A DNA stretch of 64,000 nucleotides from CAXMST01 sp038206985 (lineage in GTDB: Bacteria > Actinomycetota > Thermoleophilia > Solirubrobacterales > 70-9). The first letter of the stretch is position 1. The number at the start of each line of letters is the position of its first letter. The translations under genes were made by a program, and so were the position numbers. Below the pieces are notes generated by a model that was not told where the DNA came from, made no database searches, and was given only the letters and a program-made list of their open reading frames with translations. Location: the NCBI GenBank assembly GCA_038206985.1, contig JBBRAH010000007.1, positions 20,093 through 84,092 on the forward strand, written 5' to 3'. Below, piece by piece: positions 33,665 through 42,000 of the stretch.

Positions 33665-34525
33665 ATGCTGATCGGCGCGCATGTTTCCACAGCGGGTGGC
33701 GTCGAGAGCGCCGTGCCGCGTGGCGTCGAGCTCGAGTGCGACGCGATCCAGATCTTTCACCAGAGCCCGCGGATGTGGCGGCCGACCAACCACAAGCCGG
33801 CCAACATCGAGGCCTTCAACGAGGCGTTCGCCGAATCGAGGCTCGAATCCGTGGTCATCCATGCCGTCTATCTGATCAACACATGCAGCGGCGATCAGGA
33901 GCTGATCGACAAGTCGCTGGCCTCGCTGACCCACGCGCTTGAGCTGGGCGATGCGATCGGGGCCGACGGCGTGGTCCTGCACGCCGGATCGCGCAAGGGC
34001 GACCCGGTCGATGATGCGGTGAAGCGCTCCGGCAAGGTCGTCCGGGAGGCCCTGAAGGCGACCGAGCGCTGCCCCGTCCTCTTCGAGAACACCGCCGGCA
34101 CGCAGGGCCCGCTCGGCCGTGATTTCGACGAGCTCGCGATGCTTGTCGAGGCGGCCGGAGGCGGCGAGCGGATCGGCGTCTGCCTCGACTCCTGCCACCT
34201 GTTCGCCTCCGGCTTCGACATCGTCGAGCCGCAGAAGCTCAGCGACGTGATCGATTCATTCGACGCCACGGTCGGCCTCGAGCTGCTCAGGTGCCTGCAC
34301 GTCAACGACTCGAAGGTGCCGCTCGGCGCCAACCGCGACAACCACGCGAACCTCGGTCAGGGCGAGATGGGCGAGCGGGGCATCGCCACCTTCCTCTCGG
34401 AGTCGCGCTTCGAGGGCCTGCCGGCGACGCTCGAGACCCCGGGACCCGAGAAGAAGGGCTCTGACCTCAATGAGATCCACACGGCCCGCCGGCTCCGCAG
34501 CGAGGGCCTGAAGGCGCGCGGCTGA
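33665..34525 (+). CDS. nfo: endonuclease IV (AP endonuclease)
   Basis: Cleaves DNA 5' to abasic sites in base-excision repair. This 286-residue TIM-barrel enzyme keeps its trinuclear-zinc ligand segments: MLIGAHVSTAGG at the N-terminus, VVLHAGS, CPVLFENTAG, GVCLDSCHLFASGFD, LHVNDSKVPLGANRDNHANLGQGEMG and PATLETPGPE. The ATG follows AGAGGAG. It is divergent from gltX with start codons essentially touching. Confidence 0.96.
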   Translation: MLIGAHVSTAGGVESAVPRGVELECDAIQIFHQSPRMWRPTNHKPANIEAFNEAFAESRLESVVIHAVYLINTCSGDQELIDKSLASLTHALELGDAIGADGVVLHAGSRKGDPVDDAVKRSGKVVREALKATERCPVLFENTAGTQGPLGRDFDELAMLVEAAGGGERIGVCLDSCHLFASGFDIVEPQKLSDVIDSFDATVGLELLRCLHVNDSKVPLGANRDNHANLGQGEMGERGIATFLSESRFEGLPATLETPGPEKKGSDLNEIHTARRLRSEGLKARG

Positions 34526-34541
34526 GCCCGGCCCCGGGCCC
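34526..34541. terminator. short GC inverted repeat between convergent genes
   Basis: The 21-base gap between nfo and the convergent Cys-rich gene contains GCCCGG/CCGGGC with a two-base centre. It is the only terminator-like element there. It has no U-run. Confidence 0.3.
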
Positions 34542-34546
34542 CGCGG

Positions 34547-34942
34547 TCAGCTCGCGAGGGCGTCGCGGATGTCGAACTCCGCGTCCGGCTCGTCGTAGTC
34601 GAAGAAGGATGGGTTGAGGCAGGTGTGCGCCGGCCCCTCGCCCTCGAACGCGGGCTCGACCCGGAACTGGCACTGCGGCAGCGGCCGGCCGGTCATCTTG
34701 ATCCCGCCGAAGCCCCCGGTGCGCTCCGCCAGTTCGAACAGCTGCATGTCGATCTCACCCTGGAACACCTTCTGCACGCAGCCCATGAAGCGGCGCCCCG
34801 TGGGTCCGTCCACGTAGCTCCACAGGAACGGACAACGCATCTTCAAGCAGTCCTTGGGCTCGATCAGCTTGTCGCAGTAGGTCCGGCAGCGACGACATTC
34901 CCCCGCGGGGGCCGCAAGCTCTCCTCGCTCCGCTACTGCCAT
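34547..34942 (-). CDS. Cys-rich hypothetical protein, probable metal binder
   Basis: This 131-residue soluble protein is unknown to me. It has eight cysteines: C16-x2-C19-x3-C23-x8-C32-x4-C37, then C55, C91 and C108. The N-terminal spacing (CRRCRTYCDK...DCLKMRCPFLW) looks like a zinc or iron-sulfur site. The middle segment GRRFMGCVQKVFQGEIDMQLFELAE is well conserved in appearance. The ATG at 34942 is chosen because the upstream open frame is arginine-rich and non-homologous. It is convergent with nfo and divergent (18 bases) from a lipoprotein gene. Confidence 0.7.
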   Translation of the reverse strand: MAVAERGELAAPAGECRRCRTYCDKLIEPKDCLKMRCPFLWSYVDGPTGRRFMGCVQKVFQGEIDMQLFELAERTGGFGGIKMTGRPLPQCQFRVEPAFEGEGPAHTCLNPSFFDYDEPDAEFDIRDALAS

Positions 34943-34959
34943 CGCCTGCAGTCTATTGA

Positions 34960-35427
34960 GTGACCGGACCCGGCAAGCCCGTGGCGAACGGCAGCTACGC
35001 TGCCCCGGTGCACCGATCCGCCGGCCCCACAACGACCATCGCCGCATTGCTCGCGACCATCGCGCTCATCCTCGCGCTAGGCGCCTGCGGTGACGATCCC
35101 GCGCCGCCGCCCGAGGGCGTCCCAGCCGCCGGGGTCAACACTCCGCCCGCCGGCACACCGGGGGTCCCGGAGGGCGCCCCATACGATGTCGACGGCACCG
35201 GCTGGGCGAAGCTGGGCAAGAACGAGAAGTTCGCCGCCGCCGAGGCGTTCATCGCCGCCAATCCGGGCCGCTGCGACGCCGATGCCGACGTCGGCATCGT
35301 CACCTTCTACGTGACCAACTCCTACGGCCTCGACTTCCCGCCCGACATCCCGGCCGCCGACGTTCTCGCCGAGGGCTGTGATGCCGCCCGCCAGAGCGGG
35401 GAGGAGACGGGTTCATCCGCTCCCTAG
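34960..35427 (+). CDS. small putative lipoprotein
   Basis: This 155-residue protein has an N-terminal hydrophobic segment (about 26-42) ending in a lipobox, LALGAC, with the lipidated Cys near residue 43. A Pro/Ala/Gly-rich linker of about 30 residues follows. The C-terminal domain of about 80 residues (DGTGWAKLGKNEKFAAAEAFIAANPGRCDADADVGIVTFYVTN...) has two Cys that could pair. The function is unknown. The GTG start lies only 18 bases from the divergent Cys-rich gene. It is convergent with dnaE, with 15 bases between the stops. Confidence 0.75.
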   Translation: MTGPGKPVANGSYAAPVHRSAGPTTTIAALLATIALILALGACGDDPAPPPEGVPAAGVNTPPAGTPGVPEGAPYDVDGTGWAKLGKNEKFAAAEAFIAANPGRCDADADVGIVTFYVTNSYGLDFPPDIPAADVLAEGCDAARQSGEETGSSAP

Positions 35428-35442
35428 CGAGCGGGGAGGGCC

Positions 35443-38400
35443 TCAGGCGGCCATCGGGTGGTTGCCGAGCAGCTCAGCCAACTCGGCGCGTAGTCCCGCA
35501 GTCGGGGCCACCCGATAGTCGGGACCGAACCGCAGCCGGCGCGGGCCCTCGCGCGTGGTCATCTCGATGACCACTTCCGCCTCGCCCGGGAAATCGGCGA
35601 ACACGGACTTCAGCTCCTCGACGATCGACGGGCCGTGCCGCGACGCATCCAGCTTCAACATGAAGCGTTCGCGTTCGTCCAGCTTCTTTACCTTCTCGCT
35701 GGCCTCGACCATCTCGTCGTTGGAGGGCTGAAAGAGGCTGACTTCCTGCGCGATCAACTTGGTCTCGCCGCGATCCTTGTGGTCGACGCGTCCGCGGACA
35801 AGGACCACGGCGTCGGTGTCGATCACGTCGCCGTGCTTTTCCAGGGTCTTGGCGAAGACGATCATCTCGACCCTTCCCTCGAGGTCGTCGAGCGTGGCGA
35901 ACATCATGTTGTTGCCGCTCTTGGTGCGGATCTTCTTGCACTCGCTGACGATCCCGCCGACCGTCACCCAGGCCTGGTCCTGCTTGTCGTCGAGATCAGA
36001 CAGCCCGCAGTCGGTGGCCACCCGCAGCGCGTCCCGCACCTCGGAGAGCGGGTGGTCGCTGAGGAACGTGCCGAGCGTCTCCTTCTCCATCTGCAGAAGC
36101 TCGCGCTGGTCGAACTCCTCGCCGAGCAGCGGCGGATGCTGCTTGCCGCCGCCCCCCGGGGTCTCCTCGCCGAGATCGAAGATCGAGCCCTGCCCGAGCT
36201 GCGCATCGTCCTGGGCCTTTGCGCCGGCAGCCTGGGCGTCGCCGAGACGATCGAGCATCGCTCGCCGCGGCGCCTCGGTTGAATCGAGGGCGCCGCACTT
36301 GATCAGGCATTCGGTCGCCCGCTTGTTGACCGCGCGCGCATCGACCCGCTCGCAGAAGTCCCAGAGCGACTCGATCGGACCGTCCTCACGCGCCGTGATG
36401 ATCGCCTCAACCGCCGAGTGGCCGACGTTCTTGACCGCATCGAGGCCGAAGCGGATCTTGTTCTCGTGGACGACGAACCCGTGATCGGAGGAGTTGACGT
36501 CCGGCGGCAACACCTCGATGCCCATCTCCTCGCAGCGATTGACGAAGAAGGGGACCTTGTCCTTGGTGGACATCACCGAGCTGATCACCGCTGCCATGTA
36601 CTCAGCGGGGTAGTTGGCCTTCAGATAGGCGGTCCGGTAGGCGATCAGCGCGTAACAGGCGGCGTGCGACTTGTTGAACGAGTAGTCGGCCGCCGCGGTC
36701 ATCAGGTTCCACAGGTCGGCCGTGACGCGCCCCTCGGTTCCCGACGCCGCCGCGCCCTCGCGGAACTTGGACTCCATCGTCGCCATCATGTCGCGCTTCT
36801 TTTTGCCGATCGCCTTGCGCAGATCGTCTGCCTCTGCCGGGCTGAAGCCACCGATCTGCTTGGAGATCTCCATCAGCTGCTCCTGATAGATGCAGCAGCC
36901 GTAGGTGGCCTCGGTGATCGGCCGCAACCGCTCGTCCTGGAAGCGTACGCTGGAGGGGTCGCGCTTGCCGCGAGCGTAGTCGTCGATGTAGCGCATTGCG
37001 CCGGGCCGGTACAACGAGACCAGCGCGACGATGTCCTCGAAGGCGGTCGGTTTGACCTTGCGGAGCGCATCCCGCATGCCCTCCGACTCGAGCTGGAACA
37101 CGCCGATCGAGTCGCCCGCCGCGAGCATCTCGTAGGTCGTGAGGTTGTCCAGGGGCAGCGTCTCGACGTCGATCCGCTTGCCGCGCGAGCGCTCGACGAA
37201 GCTGACCGCGTCCTCGATCACGTCGAGGTTGCGCAGCCCGAGGAAGTCCATCTTCAGCAGGCCGATCTCCTCCACCGGGCCCATCGAGTACTGGGTCACG
37301 ATCTTGTACGAGCGCTCGCCGTCCTTCGCCGCTCCGCGGTCCTCCGCGAGCTGTAGCGGCACGACCTCCTGCAGCGGGCGGTCGGCGATGACGACCGCCG
37401 CGGCGTGGATCGAGTTGTTGCGGACGATGCCCTCCAGGCCACGCGCGGTGTCCACGATCTGGCGGACGTCGGCCTCGGTGTCATACGCCTTGCGCAGGTC
37501 CTGACCGTCCTTCAAGCACTCATCGAAGCTCGGGCTGCGGCCCATGATCGGCTCCGGGATGAGCTTGGCGACGCGGTCGCCGGTGCCGTAATCGAACTCG
37601 AGGACGCGGGCGGCGTCGCGGGTGGCCGCGCGGGGAGCCATCGTGCCGAAGGTGATGATCTGGGCGACCGATTCGCGGCCGTACTTCTCGGCGACGTAGC
37701 GGATTACGCGCTCGCGACCGCGGACCGAGAAATCGATGTCGATATCCGGCATCGACTTGCGGGCCGGGTTGAGGAAGCGCTCGAAAAGCAGGTCGTTGTG
37801 CAAGGGGTCCAGATCCGTGATCCCGAGCGAGTAGGCGACGATCGAGCCAGCGGCCGAGCCACGGCCGGGTCCGACGGCGATCCCGTTGTCCTTCGAGTAA
37901 CGCACGAAGTCCCAGACGATCAGGAAGTAGGAAGGGAAGCCCATCTCCTCGATCACGCCGAGCTCGTAGGAGAGACGCTCCACGGCGGCCGCTGGGGGTG
38001 GATCGCCGTAGCGACGCCGCAGGCCCTCGTTGGCGACCCGGCGCAGCATGTCGCTGGGCTCGGAGCCGTCGGGCGTCGGGAAGCGGGGCAGCAGGAGCTC
38101 GCCGAGGTTGATCGTCACGTCGCAGCGCTCGGCAACCTCGAGAGAGTTCGGCACGGCCTCCGGCCAGGGCTCGAACGCCTCGTGCATCTCGCTCGCTTCC
38201 TTGAGATAGAACTCGTTGGTATCGAACTTCAGCTTCGGCGCCGCAAGCGTGGACTTGGTCTGTACGCAGAGCAGGGCGGCGTGGTTGTTGTAGTCCTCGC
38301 GGCGCAGGTAGTGCACGTCGGCGGTGCCGACCAGCGGTTGCCCCATCTCGCGGGCGACGCGCTCGATGCCCTCGTTCGCCTTGTCCTGGTCGGCGATCCC

Positions 38401-38937
38401 GTTGACCTGGAGCTCGAAGTAGACGTCCTCGGGTCCGAAGATCTGGACCAGATCGTCGGCGTGGGCCCGGGCTTCGCCGGGGCGATCCTCGACGATCCGG
38501 CGGCAGAAGCGCGACTGCAGGCAGCCGGTGAGCGCGACCACGCCCTCGGAGTAGCGCTCCAGCATCTTCAGGTCGACGTTGGCTTTGCCGCGGGCGAAGC
38601 CCTCGAGAAAGCCGGCCGAGCTGAGCTGCACGAGGTTGCGAAAGCCCACGTCGTTGCGGGCGAGCAGCGTCAGGTGGTTGCGCTCCCACTTGGTCTTGGT
38701 CTTGATCTCCTCGATGTCGGAGACGAGGTAGGCCTCGAGGCCCATGATCGGCTTGATCCCGTGCTTGTGACAGGCCTTGTAGAGCTCGACCGATCCGTTC
38801 ATCACGCCGTGGTCGGTAAGACCCAGCGCCGGCATTCCGAGCTCTGCCGCGCGGGCGGCCATCGCGTCGATTTTGTTGGCGCCGTCCAGCAGCGAGTACT
38901 CGCTGTGGACGTGCAGATGTGCGACCCCGCTACTCAT
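35443..38937 (-). CDS. dnaE: DNA polymerase III alpha subunit
   Basis: This is the replicative polymerase catalytic subunit (DnaE1 type). Its 1,164 residues contain the N-terminal PHP domain (HLHVHSEYSLLDGANKIDAM), the palm with its aspartates in KSMPDIDIDFSVRGRERVIRYV, the finger region (YGCCIYQEQLMEISKQIGGFSPAEAD) and the helix-hairpin-helix area. The C-terminal OB-fold (WVTVGGIVSECKKIRTKSGNNMMFATLDDLEG) and the tau-binding tail follow. The ATG start is clear. It is convergent with the lipoprotein gene; the giant coiled-coil gene lies 106 bases upstream on the same strand. Confidence 0.97.
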   Translation of the reverse strand: MSSGVAHLHVHSEYSLLDGANKIDAMAARAAELGMPALGLTDHGVMNGSVELYKACHKHGIKPIMGLEAYLVSDIEEIKTKTKWERNHLTLLARNDVGFRNLVQLSSAGFLEGFARGKANVDLKMLERYSEGVVALTGCLQSRFCRRIVEDRPGEARAHADDLVQIFGPEDVYFELQVNGIADQDKANEGIERVAREMGQPLVGTADVHYLRREDYNNHAALLCVQTKSTLAAPKLKFDTNEFYLKEASEMHEAFEPWPEAVPNSLEVAERCDVTINLGELLLPRFPTPDGSEPSDMLRRVANEGLRRRYGDPPPAAAVERLSYELGVIEEMGFPSYFLIVWDFVRYSKDNGIAVGPGRGSAAGSIVAYSLGITDLDPLHNDLLFERFLNPARKSMPDIDIDFSVRGRERVIRYVAEKYGRESVAQIITFGTMAPRAATRDAARVLEFDYGTGDRVAKLIPEPIMGRSPSFDECLKDGQDLRKAYDTEADVRQIVDTARGLEGIVRNNSIHAAAVVIADRPLQEVVPLQLAEDRGAAKDGERSYKIVTQYSMGPVEEIGLLKMDFLGLRNLDVIEDAVSFVERSRGKRIDVETLPLDNLTTYEMLAAGDSIGVFQLESEGMRDALRKVKPTAFEDIVALVSLYRPGAMRYIDDYARGKRDPSSVRFQDERLRPITEATYGCCIYQEQLMEISKQIGGFSPAEADDLRKAIGKKKRDMMATMESKFREGAAASGTEGRVTADLWNLMTAAADYSFNKSHAACYALIAYRTAYLKANYPAEYMAAVISSVMSTKDKVPFFVNRCEEMGIEVLPPDVNSSDHGFVVHENKIRFGLDAVKNVGHSAVEAIITAREDGPIESLWDFCERVDARAVNKRATECLIKCGALDSTEAPRRAMLDRLGDAQAAGAKAQDDAQLGQGSIFDLGEETPGGGGKQHPPLLGEEFDQRELLQMEKETLGTFLSDHPLSEVRDALRVATDCGLSDLDDKQDQAWVTVGGIVSECKKIRTKSGNNMMFATLDDLEGRVEMIVFAKTLEKHGDVIDTDAVVLVRGRVDHKDRGETKLIAQEVSLFQPSNDEMVEASEKVKKLDERERFMLKLDASRHGPSIVEELKSVFADFPGEAEVVIEMTTREGPRRLRFGPDYRVAPTAGLRAELAELLGNHPMAA

Positions 38938-39043
38938 CGGGCCATCATGGCAAGGGGATCAGATGCCACCGGGCCGATCGCGACCCCCGGCGCAGCCTTT
39001 TCCCGCATCTTGCGGCGCCGGGTCGCGGACGCCGGCCGGGGAA

Positions 39044-42000
39044 TCAGTGATCGTTGGTCTCGAGCATGCCGAGCACGTCGGCGAGACGTCGCTCGGCCGC
39101 CCGGACGCGACGCTCGGACTCCTCCCGCGCTGCGTCCCCCTTCTCCCGGATCCGCAGCTCGCGCTCCTGGGCCGCATCGGCCGCGGCGATGTGACGCTCG
39201 GCATCCGCGGCCGCCGCTTCGATCCTCTTGGCGGCCGCGATCTCGGCGACCCGGACCTCCTCGCGGGCGCGGCGCTCGAGCTCCGCGCCGCGCTCGGCCA
39301 GCGTCGCTTCCGCCGCGGCCGCGGCGTCCGCGCGCAGCTCTTCCCGGAGCTCGGAGGCAACCGCGCGACGCTGCTCCTCCACCTCGTGCCGGAACTCATC
39401 GAGCAGCTTCGCCAAGCGCCGCTCCGCCCCGGCCGAGCTCTCGGCGGAGGATGCCTCCAGCGAGGCACGAATCCGGCTCGCCTCCTCCGAGAGCGCCTCG
39501 CGCTGGAGGGTGACCGCCCGTTCCTGATCGGACTGCAGACGCTCGCGCTCCTTCTGCAGGCTCTTCTTGGAAAGTTCCTCGCGCAGGGACGCAACGGCTT
39601 GCTCGAGCTCCCGGGAGCGCTGCTCCATCCGCTCGGTGGCGGCCGTTGCCGCTTCGCCGACGGCAGCGTCGACGCGCTCGCCGATGCCGGCGTCGAGCCG
39701 GCCGCGAGCCTCCTCGATCAACTTGTCCAGCTCGGCGTGCGAGCCCTCGGCCGCGACGGCGAGTTCGCCCTTTCGAGCCTCGGCCTCGGTCTGTAGCTCC
39801 GCTCGGATCGCGGCGGCGAGCTCGGAGGCGCTGCGCTCCCGGGCCTCGCTGACCGCGCGCTCGAGCGCTTCGCCGAGTCGCTGTTCGCCGGCGGCGCTCT
39901 CGTCCTTGACGCGGCTCTCGAAATCCCCGAACAGCGCCCTGCGGCTCTCCTCCAGCTGCGCCTCGACGGTCTCGGCTGACCGCTCCCCGATCGCGCGCAA
40001 CTGCTCGTCGCTCTGTTCCGCCAGCTCGGAGCGGGCCGCGATGAGACGCTCGTCAATCCTGCCGCTCAGTTGCTCGCGCTGCGCCGCGATCCGCTCATCG
40101 GCCGCACGCTCGATCTCTTCCCGGGCCACACGAAACGCCTCCTCGATGACGCCACGTGACTCGGCCGCCTCCCTCGACAGTCGATCCTGGATCTGAGCGC
40201 TGCTCTCGGCGAGTTGCTCGCGGGCCTGGGCCGCACCCTCGAGTAGCTGCTCGTGCGTCCGGGCTGCGCTCTCCTGGAGCTGCTCGCCGAGGCCCGCGAT
40301 CGAGGTCTCGGCTTCGGCGCGAAGGGTCCGCTCGGCCTCTGCCAGCCGCGCGGCAATCACCCGCTCGCTGGTCTCCTCGAGTCCGGCCTCGAGCCCTGCC
40401 GCGGCGCGCTCGGCAGCGGCCTCCGAGTCCCGCGCGACGGCCGCCAGCAAAGTCTGTTCGTGTTCGGTGGCGCGCTCGGCCAGCCGGGTCTCGAGCTCCT
40501 GGGCCGCCGCCGAGTTGCGCTCCTCGATCCGCGTCTCGAGTGCCCGCGAGAGCTCCTCGGAATCGCTGGCCATGGCCGCCTCGACCCGGGCCCGGTGGTT
40601 CTCGACCTGCCGTTCCTGCTGCTCGGCCATCCGCTTCAACTCCGCATCGACCATCCCGGTCAGTTCCTCGTGCACAGCCTCCAGCCTGCGCGTGGCAACC
40701 ACCTCAGCCTGCTCGGTCGCGACGGCCAGTGCGTCGCGCTCGATGCGACCCGCCGTCTCGGCAAGCGAATCCACGATCGCCTCTGTATCAGTTTCGATCC
40801 TCTCGACCGCCGCCTGCACCCGGGCCTCGCCCTCCTCCGCCCTGCGCGCCTCCTCCTCGGCCGCCCGCTCGCGGAGATCCCCCGTCGACACGTCGATCGC
40901 CTGCGTGAGGCGCTCCGCGTTGGCTGCGCTCAGCTCCTCGCCCAGGCGGTTCAGCTCGGAGCGCGACTCGGAGCGCAAGCGTTCGAGATCCTCGCTCACC
41001 CCCGAGCTGAGATCCGCCCTGACGGTCTGCGCTTCGGTCACCAGTGCTTCGAGCTCTTCGTTGAGACGGCCGGCGATCTCGACGCGCTGGCGGCCGAGAC
41101 GATCCTCCAGGCCGCTGTCGAGCCGCTCCTGCAGGCGTTCGTAGACGCCTTCGAGCCGGCGGCCGGCAACGGCCTCGGCCTGCTCCGACGCGGCGGCGAG
41201 AGCGTCGCGCTCCACGCGGCCCGCGGTTTCGGCAAGCGAGTCCATGATCGCGTCAATCCGCTGCTCGGTGTCTCCGGTGATGCGCTGCACCGCGGCCTCG
41301 ATCCGTGCCTCGGACTCGCTCCGCTGGGACTCGGAGCTCTCGGCGGCCTGGCCCCAAAGAGAGTCGAGCGCCTCGGCCAGCGTCGAATCGATGCGCTCGC
41401 GAACCTCGGCGCGGGTGCTCCTAACGAACCGTTCCTGGTCAGCCGCTGCAGCGTCGCCGGCATTCTGTGCCAGGGCGCGGATCTCCGCCCCCAGCGCTGT
41501 GCGCTGTCCGGCGGCCTCGGCGACCAGCGCCTCGAGCTCGGCATTGAGGCGCTCGGCAATCTGCGAGCGCTGGTTCTTGAACAGCCCATCCAGGTCGCCC
41601 TCGAGGCGCTTCCGGAGCTCCTCGTAAGCACCATCCAGACGCGCCTGGGCGACCGCGGAGGCCTGCTCTCCGGCAGCGGCGCGCGCGTCGCTCTCGACGT
41701 GGCCGGCGCTCTCGTGAAGGGTGCTCATCGCGCCCTCGATCCGGGCGCCCGTCTCGGCAGTGATCCGCTCGAGCGCTCCCTCGACCCGTGCCTCGCTGCG
41801 CCTCCGCTCATCCTCGCTGCGGTCATCGGCACGCTTCTGCAGAGCGGCGACCCCCTCTGCCAGGGCTGTCTCGACGCGCTGTTCGGCAGCCGAGCGGACG
41901 TCGGCGCGAATCTGGTCGAGCTCGGCGGCCGAGGCCGCCTGCAGGCGCTCGATCTCGGCCCCAATGCGGTTTTCGGCGCGCTCGCGCTGAGCGCTGACCT

